A DNA stretch of 64,000 bases from Streptomyces olivoverticillatus (lineage in GTDB: Bacteria > Actinomycetota > Actinomycetes > Streptomycetales > Streptomycetaceae), in assembly GCF_014203555.1 (NCBI RefSeq), contig NZ_JACHJH010000002.1:466791-530790 (forward strand), read 5' to 3'. The translations under genes and the position numbers were made by a program. Positions 48,210-58,010 of this stretch are shown piece after piece. A model generated the notes under the pieces. That model was not told where the DNA came from and did no database searches. It saw nothing but the letters and a program-made list of their open reading frames with translations. Positions within the stretch are counted from its first letter, which is position 1. Every line of letters begins with the position of its first letter.

Positions 48210-49226
48210 ATGCTGAGCGAACGCAGGCTCGAAGTGTTGCGCGCCATCGTTCAGGACTACGTGGGCACCGAGGAGCCCGTGGGCTCCAAGGCCCTCACCG
48301 AGCGGCACCGGCTGGGCGTCTCCCCGGCCACGGTGCGCAACGACATGGCCGCGCTGGAGGACGAGGGCTTCATCGCCCAGCCCCACACGAGCGCGGGCCG
48401 CATCCCGACCGACAAGGGCTACCGCCTCTTCGTCGACAAACTGGCGGGCGTCAAGCCCCTGTCGACGCCGGAGCGGCGCGCCATCCAGAACTTCCTGGAC
48501 GGCGCCGTCGACCTGGACGACGTGGTGGCCCGCACGGTGCGGCTGCTCGCGCAGCTGACCCGTCAGGTGGCCGTGGTGCAGTACCCCTCGCTGACCCGCT
48601 CGACCGTGCGGCACGTGGAGCTGCTCTCGCTCGCTCCGGCCCGCGTGATGCTCGTGCTGATCACCGACACGGGCCGGGTCGAGCAGCGCATGATCGACTG
48701 CCCCGCGCCCGTCGGCGAGAATTCGCTGGCGGACCTGCGCGCGCGGTTGAACAGCCGCGTCGTCGGGCGCCGCTTCACGGACGTGCCGCAGCTGGTGCAG
48801 GATCTCCCCGAATCCTTCGAGCAGGACGACCGCGGAACCGTTTCTACGGTGCTCGCCACCCTGCTGGAGACCCTGGTCGAGGAGACCGAGGAGCGGCTGA
48901 TGATCGGCGGCACCGCCAATCTCACCCGCTTCGGCCACGACTTCCCGCTGACCATCCGGCCGGTGCTGGAGGCGTTGGAGGAGCAGGTTGTGCTGCTCAA
49001 GCTGCTCGGCGAGGCCAAGGACTCGGGGATGACCGTGCGCATCGGTCACGAGAACGCCCACGAGGGACTGAACTCCACATCCGTCGTCGCCGTCGGCTAC
49101 GGTTCGGGCGACGAGGCAGTCGCCAAACTCGGCGTGGTCGGACCGACCCGCATGGACTACCCCGGAACGATGGGAGCGGTACGCGCAGTGGCACGTTACG
49201 TCGGACAGATCCTGGCGGAGTCGTAA
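48210..49226 (+). CDS. hrcA: Heat-inducible transcriptional repressor HrcA
   Basis: Repressor of chaperone genes acting at CIRCE. ATG 48210 is chosen because GGAGG (48197-48201) lies eight bases upstream; in-frame GTG 48201 overlaps that site. The 338-residue protein has the N-terminal winged helix ([47 protein letters not shown]) and the GAF-like HrcA domain ([30 protein letters not shown]). A CIRCE element lies in its own leader. The dnaJ gene starts immediately after its stop, so both are one heat-shock operon. Confidence 0.96.
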   Translation: MLSERRLEVLRAIVQDYVGTEEPVGSKALTERHRLGVSPATVRNDMAALEDEGFIAQPHTSAGRIPTDKGYRLFVDKLAGVKPLSTPERRAIQNFLDGAVDLDDVVARTVRLLAQLTRQVAVVQYPSLTRSTVRHVELLSLAPARVMLVLITDTGRVEQRMIDCPAPVGENSLADLRARLNSRVVGRRFTDVPQLVQDLPESFEQDDRGTVSTVLATLLETLVEETEERLMIGGTANLTRFGHDFPLTIRPVLEALEEQVVLLKLLGEAKDSGMTVRIGHENAHEGLNSTSVVAVGYGSGDEAVAKLGVVGPTRMDYPGTMGAVRAVARYVGQILAES

Positions 49227-50363
49227 GTGGCCACGGACTACTACGCGGTCCTGGGCGTACGGCGTGATGCCTCGCAGGACGAGATCAAGAAGGCCTTCCG
49301 CCGTCTCGCGCGCGAGCTGCACCCGGACGTCAACCCGGACCCGAAGACGCAGGAGCGGTTCAAGGAGATCAACGCCGCTTACGAGGTCCTCTCCGACCCG
49401 CAGAAGAAGCAGGTCTACGACCTCGGTGGCGACCCCCTCTCCTCCTCGGGCGGCGGTGGCGGCGCCGGCGGATTCGGCGCGGGCTTCGGCAACTTCTCCG
49501 ACATCATGGACGCCTTCTTCGGCCAGGCGTCGCAGCGCGGGCCCCGCTCGCGCACGCGCCGCGGCCAGGACGCCATGATCCGGCTCGAAGTCGACCTGAA
49601 CGAGGCGGCCTTCGGCACCACCAAGGAGATCCAGGTCGACACCGCCGTCGTCTGCACCACGTGCAGCGGCGAGGGCGCGGCCCCCGGCACCTCCGCCCAG
49701 ACCTGTGACATGTGCCGCGGCCGCGGCGAGGTCTCCCAGGTCACCCGCTCCTTCCTCGGCCAGGTCATGACCTCCCGGCCGTGCCCGCAGTGCCAGGGCT
49801 TCGGCACCGTCGTGCCGACTCCGTGCCCGGAGTGCGCCGGTGACGGGCGCGTGCGCTCGCGCCGCACCCTGACCGTCAAGATCCCGGCCGGTGTCGACAA
49901 CGGCACCCGCATCCAGCTCGCGGGCGAGGGCGAGGTCGGCCCCGGTGGCGGCCCCGCCGGCGACCTCTACGTGGAGATCCACGAGAAGCCGCACGCCGTC
50001 TTCCAGCGCCGCGGCGACGACCTGCACTGCACCGTCACCATCCCGATGACGGCGGCGGCGCTCGGCACCAAGGTGCCGCTGGAGACGCTCGACGGCATCG
50101 AGGAGATCGACATCCGCCCGGGCACCCAGTCCGGCCAGTCGATCCCGCTGCACCAGCGCGGCGTCACCCACCTGCGTGGCGGCGGCCGGGGCGATCTCAT
50201 CGTCCACGTCGAGGTGACCACCCCGTCCAAGCTCGACCCGCAGCAGGAGGATCTCCTGCGCCAGCTGGCGAAGCTCCGCGGCGAGGAGCGCCCGATGGGC
50301 GAGTTCAAGCCGGGTCAGCAGGGTCTGTTCTCGCGGCTCAAGGACGCGTTCAACGGCCGGTAG
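49227..50363 (+). CDS. dnaJ: Chaperone protein DnaJ (DnaJ2 type)
   Basis: Hsp40 cochaperone of DnaK, 378 residues, starting at GTG 49227 directly after the hrcA stop. The J domain has HPD at 32-34. A Gly/Phe-rich linker follows (SSGGGGGAGGFGAGFGNF). Four zinc-finger repeats are intact: CTTCSGEG, CDMCRGRG, CPQCQGFG and CPECAGDG. The C-terminal substrate-binding domain completes it. The hrcA-dnaJ pairing is typical of actinobacteria, in which another dnaJ accompanies dnaK elsewhere. Confidence 0.96.
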   Translation: MATDYYAVLGVRRDASQDEIKKAFRRLARELHPDVNPDPKTQERFKEINAAYEVLSDPQKKQVYDLGGDPLSSSGGGGGAGGFGAGFGNFSDIMDAFFGQASQRGPRSRTRRGQDAMIRLEVDLNEAAFGTTKEIQVDTAVVCTTCSGEGAAPGTSAQTCDMCRGRGEVSQVTRSFLGQVMTSRPCPQCQGFGTVVPTPCPECAGDGRVRSRRTLTVKIPAGVDNGTRIQLAGEGEVGPGGGPAGDLYVEIHEKPHAVFQRRGDDLHCTVTIPMTAAALGTKVPLETLDGIEEIDIRPGTQSGQSIPLHQRGVTHLRGGGRGDLIVHVEVTTPSKLDPQQEDLLRQLAKLRGEERPMGEFKPGQQGLFSRLKDAFNGR

Positions 50364-50383
50364 GGCCGTGCAGTGACGCTGCC

Positions 50384-50417
50384 GCGGGGGCGGACCGGTT
50401 TTCCGGTCCGCCCCCGC
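50384..50417 (+). terminator. Terminator after dnaJ
   Basis: GCGGGGGCGGACCGG (50384-50398) pairs perfectly with 50403-50417 around a TTTT loop; a 15-base-pair stem. Confidence 0.85.
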
Positions 50418-50464
50418 GCCGCTTGCCCTCAAGGCGCACTGCCACCTTGTGACACGATGTGGTC

Positions 50465-51568
50465 ATGGCCAACGATCCTTGGGGATCCGCACTGACGGAC
50501 CTGTTCCCCCTTCCCATCGTGCAGGCCCCCATGGCAGGCGGCCCCTCCACCCCGGCGCTCGCCGCGGCCGTCTCCGAAGCCGGCGGCCTCGGCTTCCTGG
50601 CCGCGGGCTACAAGACCCCGGAGGCCATGCGGGCGGAGATCGCGGAGCTGCGCACCCTCACCTCCCGCCCCTTCGGCGTCAACCTCTTCATGCCGCAGCC
50701 GCCGCCCGCCGACCCGGCCGCCGTGGCCGCGTACGCCGACCGGCTGGCCGCCGAAGCCACCCGCTACGGCGCCCCCTTCGGCGACCCGGACCAGGGCGCC
50801 GACGACGCGTACGACGCCAAGCTCGCCCTCCTCCTCGACGACCCGGTACCGGTCGTCTCCTTCACCTTCGGGTGCCCTTCCCGTACGGCCGTCGACGCGC
50901 TCGCGGCGGTCGGCACGCTGACGGTCGTCACCGTGACGTCGGCCGCCGAGGCGCTGGCCGCGCAGGAGGCGGGTGCCGACGCCGTCTGCGTCCAGGGCAT
51001 CGAGGCGGGCGGCCACCAGGGCACCCACCACGACGATCCGCAGGCGGACGCCCCTGGCGCGGGTGCGGGCCTGTTGCCGCTGCTGGCCGAGGTCCGCGAG
51101 GCGGTCCGGCTGCCCGTCGTCGCGGCGGGCGGGCTGATGCGCGGTGCCCAGATAGCGGCCGTCCTCGCGGCGGGCGCGTGCGCCGCTCAGCTCGGCACCG
51201 CCTTCCTGGCCTGCCCGGAGTCCGGCGCCCGCGCCCTGCACAAGCGGGCGCTGACCGATCCGGCCTTCCCCGGCACGGAGTTGACGCGGGCCTTCTCGGG
51301 CCGCCCGGCCAGGGGGCTGGTGAACCGCTTCCTGCGGGAGCACGGCCCGTACGCGCCCGCGGCCTACCCCCAGGTCCACCACCTGACTTCCGGTGTGCGC
51401 AAGGCCGCCGCCGCGGCGGGCGACGCGCAGGCCGTCAACCTGTGGGCGGGCCAGGGTCACCGCCTCGCGCGGGAACTTCCGGCGGCCGCACTCGTGGGAG
51501 TGCTGGCCGCCGAACTGGACGCGGCACGTGCGGCGTCCGTATGCACCAACCGAGGGAGCACGTCATGA
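50465..51568 (+). CDS. Nitronate monooxygenase family protein
   Basis: FMN-dependent TIM-barrel enzyme of the 2-nitropropane dioxygenase class, 367 residues from ATG 50465 (GTG 50459 possible). Motifs are LPIVQAPMAGGPSTPALAAAVSEAGGLGFLAAGYKTP, FGVNLFMPQPP, VVSFTFGCPS, VCVQGIEAGGHQGTH and VVAAGGLMRGAQIAAVLAAGACAAQLGTAFL. The His in GGHQG fits the catalytic residue. It detoxifies nitronates such as propionate 3-nitronate in known members. The stop overlaps the rsmE start (ATGA), so it is coupled to rsmE. Confidence 0.93.
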   Translation: MANDPWGSALTDLFPLPIVQAPMAGGPSTPALAAAVSEAGGLGFLAAGYKTPEAMRAEIAELRTLTSRPFGVNLFMPQPPPADPAAVAAYADRLAAEATRYGAPFGDPDQGADDAYDAKLALLLDDPVPVVSFTFGCPSRTAVDALAAVGTLTVVTVTSAAEALAAQEAGADAVCVQGIEAGGHQGTHHDDPQADAPGAGAGLLPLLAEVREAVRLPVVAAGGLMRGAQIAAVLAAGACAAQLGTAFLACPESGARALHKRALTDPAFPGTELTRAFSGRPARGLVNRFLREHGPYAPAAYPQVHHLTSGVRKAAAAAGDAQAVNLWAGQGHRLARELPAAALVGVLAAELDAARAASVCTNRGSTS

Positions 51569-52314
51569 CAGCGCCGGTGTTCGTGGTCGAAGAAGGCGCC
51601 CTGACGGGCGTCTTCCCCGGCACCGTCTTCAGCCTCGACGGCCCCGAGGGCCGTCACGCCGTATCCGTGCGCAGGCTGCGCGTGGGCGAGGAGATCGTTC
51701 TGACGGACGGCGAGGGCGCGGGCGCGTACGGCACCGTGGCCGCCGTCGAGGGCAAGGACCGCCTCGACGTCGCGGTCACGTCGGTCCGTTCGGAGCCGAT
51801 GCCCCAGCCGCGGATCACCGTCGTCCAGGCCCTGCCCAAGGGCGACCGCGGCGAACTCGCCGTCGAGACGATGACCGAGACGGGCGTCGACGCCATCGTC
51901 CCCTGGGCGGCCGCGCGCTGCGTCACCCAGTGGAAGGGTGAGCGCGGGCAGAAGTCACTGGGCAAGTGGCGCGCCACGGCCCGCGAAGCGGGCAAGCAGT
52001 CCCGCCGCCTGCACTTCCCGCCGGTCGCCGAACTCATGACGACCAAACAGGTCGCGAACCTGCTGTCCGGTGCCGCCTTCGCCGCCGTCCTGCACGAGGA
52101 GGGCAGCACTCCGCTCGCCACGGCCGAGCTGCCGGCGGTCGGCGACATCGTCCTGGTCGTGGGCCCGGAGGGCGGCGTCTCCCCGGAGGAGCTCGCGGTC
52201 TTCGAGGAGGCGGGCGCGCAGCCGTACCGCCTGGGCCCGAGCGTCCTGCGCACGTCCACCGCGGGCACGGCCGCGGCGGCGCTGCTGCTGGGACGAACGG
52301 GGCGGTGGAGCTGA
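51565..52314 (+). CDS. rsmE: 16S rRNA (uracil-1498-N3)-methyltransferase
   Basis: SPOUT-class methyltransferase that modifies U1498 of 16S rRNA with SAM. The 249-residue protein begins MTAPVFVVEEGALTGVFPGTVFSLDGPEGRHAVSVRRLRVGEEI, an N-terminal PUA-like domain. The knotted SPOUT domain has VVQALPKGDRGELAVETMTETGVDAIVPW, VGPEGGVSPEELAVFEEAGA and LGPSVLRTSTAGTAAAALLL. The start ATG 51565 overlaps the preceding stop. The frame is open far upstream, but that part is a shadow of the preceding gene. Confidence 0.95.
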   Translation: MTAPVFVVEEGALTGVFPGTVFSLDGPEGRHAVSVRRLRVGEEIVLTDGEGAGAYGTVAAVEGKDRLDVAVTSVRSEPMPQPRITVVQALPKGDRGELAVETMTETGVDAIVPWAAARCVTQWKGERGQKSLGKWRATAREAGKQSRRLHFPPVAELMTTKQVANLLSGAAFAAVLHEEGSTPLATAELPAVGDIVLVVGPEGGVSPEELAVFEEAGAQPYRLGPSVLRTSTAGTAAAALLLGRTGRWS

Positions 52315-52375
52315 CGGATCGGAATCGGTCCTGCCACTTGGGGGCGAGGGTTCCGTTTTCGGGCATGCATGGGTC

Positions 52376-53143
52376 ATGTCTCACCTACATGCCCGGGATT
52401 ACGAGCGCATGCTCGACCTCGCCGTCGCAGTCCTTGAGGACAAGGACCCCGAATCGCTGTGGCATCTGATCGCGGCGCACCTGCTCGGGGCCTTCGACTG
52501 CAGCACGGTGATCTTCGCGGGTCTGCAGGCGTCCAACCCGGCGGGGCAGGCGGAGGGCTGGGCGCCCGAATCGCTCGGCCCGGCGGTGGACGACATCGTC
52601 CGGCGCCGGGTGCTCCAGCAGCACCCGCTGGTCTCCTACCTGACGGCGGGTGAGCGCAGCCCGGTCACCATGAACCGGATCGCCGACTCCTGGCGCAACA
52701 CGGCCTGCTTCAGCGAAGCCCGCGCGGAGTACGGCACCACGCAACAGCTGGGTCTGCCGCTGCCCACGGGCGGAAACCTGATGAGGGCGGTGTCCCTGGG
52801 CCGCAAGGGGGCGGACTTCAGCGCGCACGACCTGGCCTTCGCCACGCGTATCCAGCCGCTGCTCGTGGCGATGGACAACCACATCAGGGAGCTCCGCCGC
52901 CTGCACGCGGCGGCGGCCCGCACGAGTGGGCTCCTGTCGGTATCCGACCACGGTCTGACGCCCCGTGAACAGACGGTCCTGAACCTCCTGTCGGAGGGCC
53001 TCACGACGGCCGCCATCGGCCATCGCCTCACGATTTCCCCGCACACGGTCAACCGCCACCTGGAGAAGATCTACCGCAAGCTGGGCACCAACAACCGGGT
53101 GGCAACGGTGACCCTGGCCAGGGAGGCGGGGCTGGTGCGGTGA
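52376..53143 (+). CDS. LuxR family transcriptional regulator
   Basis: A 255-residue regulator from ATG 52376 (MSHLHARDYERMLDLAVAVL). The N-terminal ~180 residues look like a GAF/autoinducer-type sensor domain (FDCSTVIFAGLQ, DIVRRRVLQQHPLVSYLTAG, QLGLPLPTGGNLMRAVSLGRKGADF). The C-terminal HTH is clear: LTPREQTVLNLLSEGLTTAAIGHRLTISPHTVNRHLEKIYRKLGTNNR. There is no receiver domain, so it is not a classical response regulator. It borders the toxin cassette, 176 bases upstream of the WXG gene, but a link is only positional. Confidence 0.88.
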   Translation: MSHLHARDYERMLDLAVAVLEDKDPESLWHLIAAHLLGAFDCSTVIFAGLQASNPAGQAEGWAPESLGPAVDDIVRRRVLQQHPLVSYLTAGERSPVTMNRIADSWRNTACFSEARAEYGTTQQLGLPLPTGGNLMRAVSLGRKGADFSAHDLAFATRIQPLLVAMDNHIRELRRLHAAAARTSGLLSVSDHGLTPREQTVLNLLSEGLTTAAIGHRLTISPHTVNRHLEKIYRKLGTNNRVATVTLAREAGLVR

Positions 53144-53319
53144 GCCGGTGGTTTCCCTAGGAACTTCTTCCTATGGCGGCACCCTGGCGTTGATCGCCAT
53201 GCTGAGGGCAGCGGGTGCGCCGACGCCTTCCGGCGGGGGAGTGGGTGTCGGCGCACCGACGTCTGCTTGTGTCTACTCTTGACGGGTTGTTTACGGAACC
53301 TGACCGGGGGAGGCGCGTC

Positions 53320-53685
53320 GTGGGCCAAGGCGACGGTGGCGGCGAGGTCTTGGACATCAAGACCGAGGACCTCAAGGCGGCGGCACCCGTCTTCCGTGAG
53401 CAGAGCCAGAAGCTGAGCGAAGCGCTCACCAAGCTCGTCACGACCCTCGATGATCTCGGAAAACCGTGGGGCGGAGACGACGGGGTCAAGAAGTTCGAAG
53501 CTTCCTACACCAAGAACCAGAAGACGATCGAGAGCGCCACCGCAACGCTTGTCCTGGGCCTCGTCAGCATCCATGAAGCGATGAACGACATGGCAGACGG
53601 GCACGTTGACAATGACAAGCTGATCGCCGGAATGTTCACCAAGAAGAAGGATGGCGACAGCGGCCACAGCGGGGCCGCTCGGTGA
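53320..53685 (+). CDS. WXG100-like secretion partner of the RHS toxin
   Basis: A 121-residue helical protein from GTG 53320, with GGGGGAGG six bases upstream. It resembles ESAT-6/WXG100 proteins: a helix (AAAPVFREQSQKLSEALTKLVTTLDDL), a W-G turn at residues 50-51 (GKPWGGDD), then a second helix (KKFEASYTKNQKTIESATATLVLGL). A basic/acidic tail follows (TKKKDGDSGHS). WXG100 partners deliver larger toxins through type VII secretion; no secretion genes are in this window. Its stop overlaps the toxin start by GTGA. Confidence 0.8.
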   Translation: MGQGDGGGEVLDIKTEDLKAAAPVFREQSQKLSEALTKLVTTLDDLGKPWGGDDGVKKFEASYTKNQKTIESATATLVLGLVSIHEAMNDMADGHVDNDKLIAGMFTKKKDGDSGHSGAAR

Positions 53686-56600
53686 GCGTGGTCGACGAGG
53701 CCATCCACATCCTCAAGAAGATGGGCCTTCACTGGCCCGATGGGGACCCGGGCAAGCTGCACAAGGCCGCGGCGGCTTGGCGCGCTTTTGCCCACAGCGT
53801 CGAGGACGTTCGTACCCCCGTGAACAACACGGCCGGTTCGCTCATCCGTCACAACAAGGGCGAGGCGATCGACGCCTTCGAACAGTTCTGGAGTCGCTAC
53901 GCGGGAGACGGCGGCAAGGGCTGGCTGAGCGACATCGCAGAGTCGGCGCACGACATGGCCACCGCGCTGGACGAGCTCGCGCACGCCATCCAGAGCGCCA
54001 TCGACAAGCTCGAGGCGGCGATCGCCGTCGACGCCGTCGTCATCGCGGCCGGCATCGGCCTGGCCGCCTTCACCCTGGGGGCCTCCGCCGAGGCGTCGGG
54101 GCTCGCGGCCGCGGCAATCATCGAGCTGGGTACCACGGTTGGCGTCACCATCTCCACCACGGCTGCCGAGATCGTGGCGTCGACCTTGATCACCGCAGCC
54201 TTCGGCGGAGCGGAGTCCGTGGCCGTCAATCTGGCCGTCGCCCAGCCGTTGAAGATTGCCACCGGGCTGCAGCACGGTGGGATCAGCCTGGAGGAGGTCA
54301 ATGCCGCGGCACACGACGGGACGCTCTACGGCGCTGGTTTCGGTGGCCTGACGCGCGGCATGGGGGCGCTCGCCGAGAACGCCGAGCTGGCAGGCGGATA
54401 TCGCAGTCTGCTCAGGAGCAGCCTGCGCCCCAATCTCATCGAGGTGCCGACCGTGGCCCGGCCACCTGCGAGCCTTGAGTGCGCCGAGGACCCGATCGAC
54501 GTCGCGACCGGGATCATGCTGCTGCCGCAGACCGACGTCACCCTGCCGGGCGCCCTGCCGCTCGTCTTCGAGCGCACGCACCTGTCCTCGTACCGCGCGG
54601 GCGGCTGGTTCGGCCCCACCTGGGCCTCCACCCTCGACGAGCGCGTACAGCTCGACGCCGAGGGCGTCGTCTTCGCGGCCGCCGACGGCATGCGACTGGT
54701 GTACCCCGTGCCAAAGCCCGGCGAGCCGGTCCTTCCGGTGAAGGGCCCGCGCTGGCCCCTGGAGTGGGACGGCAGACCGGACGGCGTCCTGACGGTCACC
54801 GACCCGCAGCAGGGCGTAGTCCGCACCTTCGGCAGCCCGGTCCCGACCGAGACCCCAGGCGCGGTCCAACTGCCGCTGGACAGCCTGCACGACCGCAACG
54901 GCATGCGCATCGGCATCGAGCGCACGGGCAACGGCATTCCCACCGCCATCCGTCATTCCGGTGGCTATTACGTGGCAGTGGACACGGATGGTGAGCGCGT
55001 CACGGCTCTGCGCGTGCTGGACGAGCCCCCGTCCGTCTACGAGCCGCAGCACGCCCCCGGGCGCGGCACGGTACTGATCCGCTACGGCTACGACGAAGCC
55101 GGCAACCTCACCGAAGTCACCAACTCCAGCGGCAAACCACTGCGCTTCACCTACGACGCCGAAGGCCGAATAACCGGCTGGACCGACCGCAACGGCACGT
55201 CGTACGCCTACGTCTACGACGACCGCGGCCGCGTCGTCCGCACGGAAGGCAGCGACGGCTTCCTCTCCGGCACCTTCGACTACGACGACGAAGCGCGTAC
55301 GACGACGCTGACCGACGCGGTGGGCGGCCGCTACGTCTACAGGTACAACTCCGACGCCCGGGTCGTCGAGAAGACCGACCCGCTGGGGCACACCACGCTC
55401 ACGGAGTGGGACGCCCGAGGCCACGACCGTCTCTCGGCCACGGACCCCCTCGGCCGGGTGACCCGGTACGACTACGACGAAGCGGGCAACCTCACCCGAG
55501 TCACGCTGCCAGACGGCAGCACCGCGCAGGCGGCGTACAACGCGCAGTGCCGTCCGACGGAGGTCACGGAGCCGGGCGGGGGTGCGTGGCGGCACACCTA
55601 CGACGAGCGCGGCAACCTCCTTCGCACCACCGATCCGGCGGGCGCGGAGACGCTCTACGGCTACGACGAAACCGGCCGACTGACCGCCGTCACGGACGCC
55701 CTCGGGCACACGCAGACGATCGCCTGCAACGCGGCCGGGCTCCCTGCGGCCGTAACGGACCCGCTGGGCCACACGACGACTGTCCTGCGCGACACCTTCG
55801 GCCGCATCGTCCAGGCCACCGACCCGCTGGGGCATACGACCCGCACCGGCTGGACGACCGAGGGCAAGACGAGCTGGCGCGAATACCCGGACGGGACGCG
55901 CGAGACGTGGGTCTGGGACGGCGAGGGCAACCTCCTCGCCCACACGGACCCCGCGGGCAACGTCACCGAGCAGACGCACACCCACTTCGACCTCCCGGCG
56001 ACGAGGACGGAGGCCGACGGCGCGACGTACGCCTTCGCGTACGACGGGCAGCTGCGCCTGACCGGCGTGACGAATCCGCAGGGCCTGGCGTGGTCGTACG
56101 CCTACGACGAGGCGGGCCGCCTGATGTCCGAAACGGATTTCAACGGCCGCACGCTCACGTACGCCCATGACGCGGCGGGTGGCCTGATCTCGCGGACGAA
56201 CGGTGCGGGCGAGACGCTCACGTTCGTCCGGGACGCTCTGGGCCGCGCGGTGGAACAGCACTCGGACGCGGGCCGGAGCACCCACTTCACGTACGACGCG
56301 GCGGGCCGCCTGGCCCGGGCGACGGGTGCGGACGCGGAGGTCGTCTACGAGCGCGATGTGCTGGGCAGGGTGCTGACAGAGTCGGTAAACGGCCGTACGA
56401 CGGCGTACGCGTACGACGCGCTGGGCCGCTGTACGGAGCGCACGACGCCTTCGGGCATCCGCTCGAAGTGGACGTACGACGCGGTGGGCCGCCCGTCCGA
56501 ACTCCGCAGCGAGGCCGGATCGCTCTCCTTCGCCTACGACGCGGCGGGCAGGGAAACGCAGCGCCGCCTGGGCGAGGGTGCGACGCTCACCCAGACGTGG

Positions 56601-58010
56601 GACGCCCTGGACCGCCTCACCACGCAGAGCGTAAAGGCCGACCGTCTCGTACAGCACCGCGACTATGCCTACCGCGAGGACGGCTACCTCACGGAGATCC
56701 GCGAACTGACGTCAGGCACGCGCCGCTTCGATTTGGACCGCAGGGGCCGCGTGAGGGCGGTGAACGCCCACGGCTGGGCGGAGAGCTACGCGTACGACGC
56801 GGCGGGCAACCTCACGTACGCAACGGCACCGGCTCACGAATCCCCGGGCAAACGCGAATTCGACGGCACGATCATCCGCCGCGCGGGCCGCACGAGGTAC
56901 GAACACGACGAGCAGGGCCGCCTGACCCGCAAAACCCGCAAGCTTCTCAATGGCCAGACGCATACATGGACGTTCACATGGGACGCGGAGGACCGCCTGC
57001 GGGAGGTGACGACGCCGGAGGGGGCGCGCTGGAGGTATGGGTACGACCCATTGGGTCGGCGAATCACCAAATGGCGGGTGGCGGATGGTGATTCGGTCGC
57101 GGAGGAGGTGCTCTTCGCGTGGGATGGCACGCGGGTAGCCGAAGAGATCGCGGCGAACGGGAAGGCCACCACCTGGGATTACGCCCCTGGGACGCACCGC
57201 CCAGTCACCCAGACCGAACACCGCCCATGGGGTGGGGGCGCGGATGACTCCCTCATAACGAAGTTCGCGAACGCGGCGGACCCTGACTGGCGTACGCACA
57301 TCTACGCGGTCGTCACGGACGCGATAGGTACACCGACGGAGCTCGTAACACCAGACGGCGATCTGGCGTGGGAGTACCGCACCAGCCTATGGGGTACCGA
57401 CCTACCGGCTCCGGCAGATGGGCGCGTCTCCTGTTCGTTGCGCTTCCCGGGGCAGTATTACGATGCCGAGACCGGACTGCACTACAACTACTTTCGTCAC
57501 TACGACCCCGAGACAGCTCGCTACGCGTCTCCGGACCCGCTTGGCCTAGTACCTGATCCCAACCCTGCTGGATACATCCGCAACCCCGGGGCGTGGTCTG
57601 ACCCGCTTGGCCTCTCCCCCTGCCCTGGGGAGACAAGCTTCGTATCTCCGCAGACGGTTCGATTCAGTCAGAATTCGGTGAAGGGTGCTGCGGAAATCGT
57701 CGACAGTATGAAGGTGCGCGGCTGGGCAGGTGACCCCATCGATGTCGTGCAGATGCCCGATGGCGGCCTGACTACGATTGACAACACTAGGGTCGTTGCT
57801 GCAAGGCATGCTGGTATCGATGTGAAGGTTCGTGTTCACTCTTTCAACGAAGAACTACCCGATCAAGTTCAGATCGCTCGCTTTACAACACCGAAGGGGG
57901 TCCCTGCCACGTGGGGGGATGCCATCAATCTGCGCATCGGGAAACAAGCGGCGTCGTACCGAAATCGGTGGCCTATGGGATCACCGTACACATCATGGGA
58001 TGGGAACTGA
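53682..58010 (+). CDS. RHS-repeat polymorphic toxin with ParB-like C-terminal domain
   Basis: A 1442-residue polymorphic toxin starting at GTG 53682. Residues ~1-110 form a helical WXG-like region (AAWRAFAHSVEDVRTPVNNTAGS), followed by hydrophobic helices (~112-190). A DUF6531 segment begins near 267 (DPIDVATGIMLLPQTDVTLPG). About 800 residues of YD/RHS repeats follow (RYDYDEAGNLTRV and many others), ending at the RHS core signature GLHYNYFRHYDPETARYASPDPLGL near 1281. After AWSDPLGL the tip (~1310-1442) is unrelated to the core and has a ParB-like pattern (IDVVQMPDGGLTTIDNTRVVAARHAGI), the ParBL1-type toxin class in known surveys. GC falls there. The RHS shell should encase the toxin until delivery to rival cells. 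Confidence 0.92.
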   Translation: MSVVDEAIHILKKMGLHWPDGDPGKLHKAAAAWRAFAHSVEDVRTPVNNTAGSLIRHNKGEAIDAFEQFWSRYAGDGGKGWLSDIAESAHDMATALDELAHAIQSAIDKLEAAIAVDAVVIAAGIGLAAFTLGASAEASGLAAAAIIELGTTVGVTISTTAAEIVASTLITAAFGGAESVAVNLAVAQPLKIATGLQHGGISLEEVNAAAHDGTLYGAGFGGLTRGMGALAENAELAGGYRSLLRSSLRPNLIEVPTVARPPASLECAEDPIDVATGIMLLPQTDVTLPGALPLVFERTHLSSYRAGGWFGPTWASTLDERVQLDAEGVVFAAADGMRLVYPVPKPGEPVLPVKGPRWPLEWDGRPDGVLTVTDPQQGVVRTFGSPVPTETPGAVQLPLDSLHDRNGMRIGIERTGNGIPTAIRHSGGYYVAVDTDGERVTALRVLDEPPSVYEPQHAPGRGTVLIRYGYDEAGNLTEVTNSSGKPLRFTYDAEGRITGWTDRNGTSYAYVYDDRGRVVRTEGSDGFLSGTFDYDDEARTTTLTDAVGGRYVYRYNSDARVVEKTDPLGHTTLTEWDARGHDRLSATDPLGRVTRYDYDEAGNLTRVTLPDGSTAQAAYNAQCRPTEVTEPGGGAWRHTYDERGNLLRTTDPAGAETLYGYDETGRLTAVTDALGHTQTIACNAAGLPAAVTDPLGHTTTVLRDTFGRIVQATDPLGHTTRTGWTTEGKTSWREYPDGTRETWVWDGEGNLLAHTDPAGNVTEQTHTHFDLPATRTEADGATYAFAYDGQLRLTGVTNPQGLAWSYAYDEAGRLMSETDFNGRTLTYAHDAAGGLISRTNGAGETLTFVRDALGRAVEQHSDAGRSTHFTYDAAGRLARATGADAEVVYERDVLGRVLTESVNGRTTAYAYDALGRCTERTTPSGIRSKWTYDAVGRPSELRSEAGSLSFAYDAAGRETQRRLGEGATLTQTWDALDRLTTQSVKADRLVQHRDYAYREDGYLTEIRELTSGTRRFDLDRRGRVRAVNAHGWAESYAYDAAGNLTYATAPAHESPGKREFDGTIIRRAGRTRYEHDEQGRLTRKTRKLLNGQTHTWTFTWDAEDRLREVTTPEGARWRYGYDPLGRRITKWRVADGDSVAEEVLFAWDGTRVAEEIAANGKATTWDYAPGTHRPVTQTEHRPWGGGADDSLITKFANAADPDWRTHIYAVVTDAIGTPTELVTPDGDLAWEYRTSLWGTDLPAPADGRVSCSLRFPGQYYDAETGLHYNYFRHYDPETARYASPDPLGLVPDPNPAGYIRNPGAWSDPLGLSPCPGETSFVSPQTVRFSQNSVKGAAEIVDSMKVRGWAGDPIDVVQMPDGGLTTIDNTRVVAARHAGIDVKVRVHSFNEELPDQVQIARFTTPKGVPATWGDAINLRIGKQAASYRNRWPMGSPYTSWDGN

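Noticed and set aside
50449..52314. A 621-residue fusion ending in RsmE
   Set aside because: The first ~370 codons are out of phase with the real nitronate monooxygenase gene. RsmE has its own ATG at 51565 with a coupled overlap.
53505..56657. 1050-codon minus-strand frame opposite the RHS toxin
   Set aside because: It is a shadow of the RHS repeats; its periodic Val/Arg-rich pattern follows the YD repeats on the other strand.
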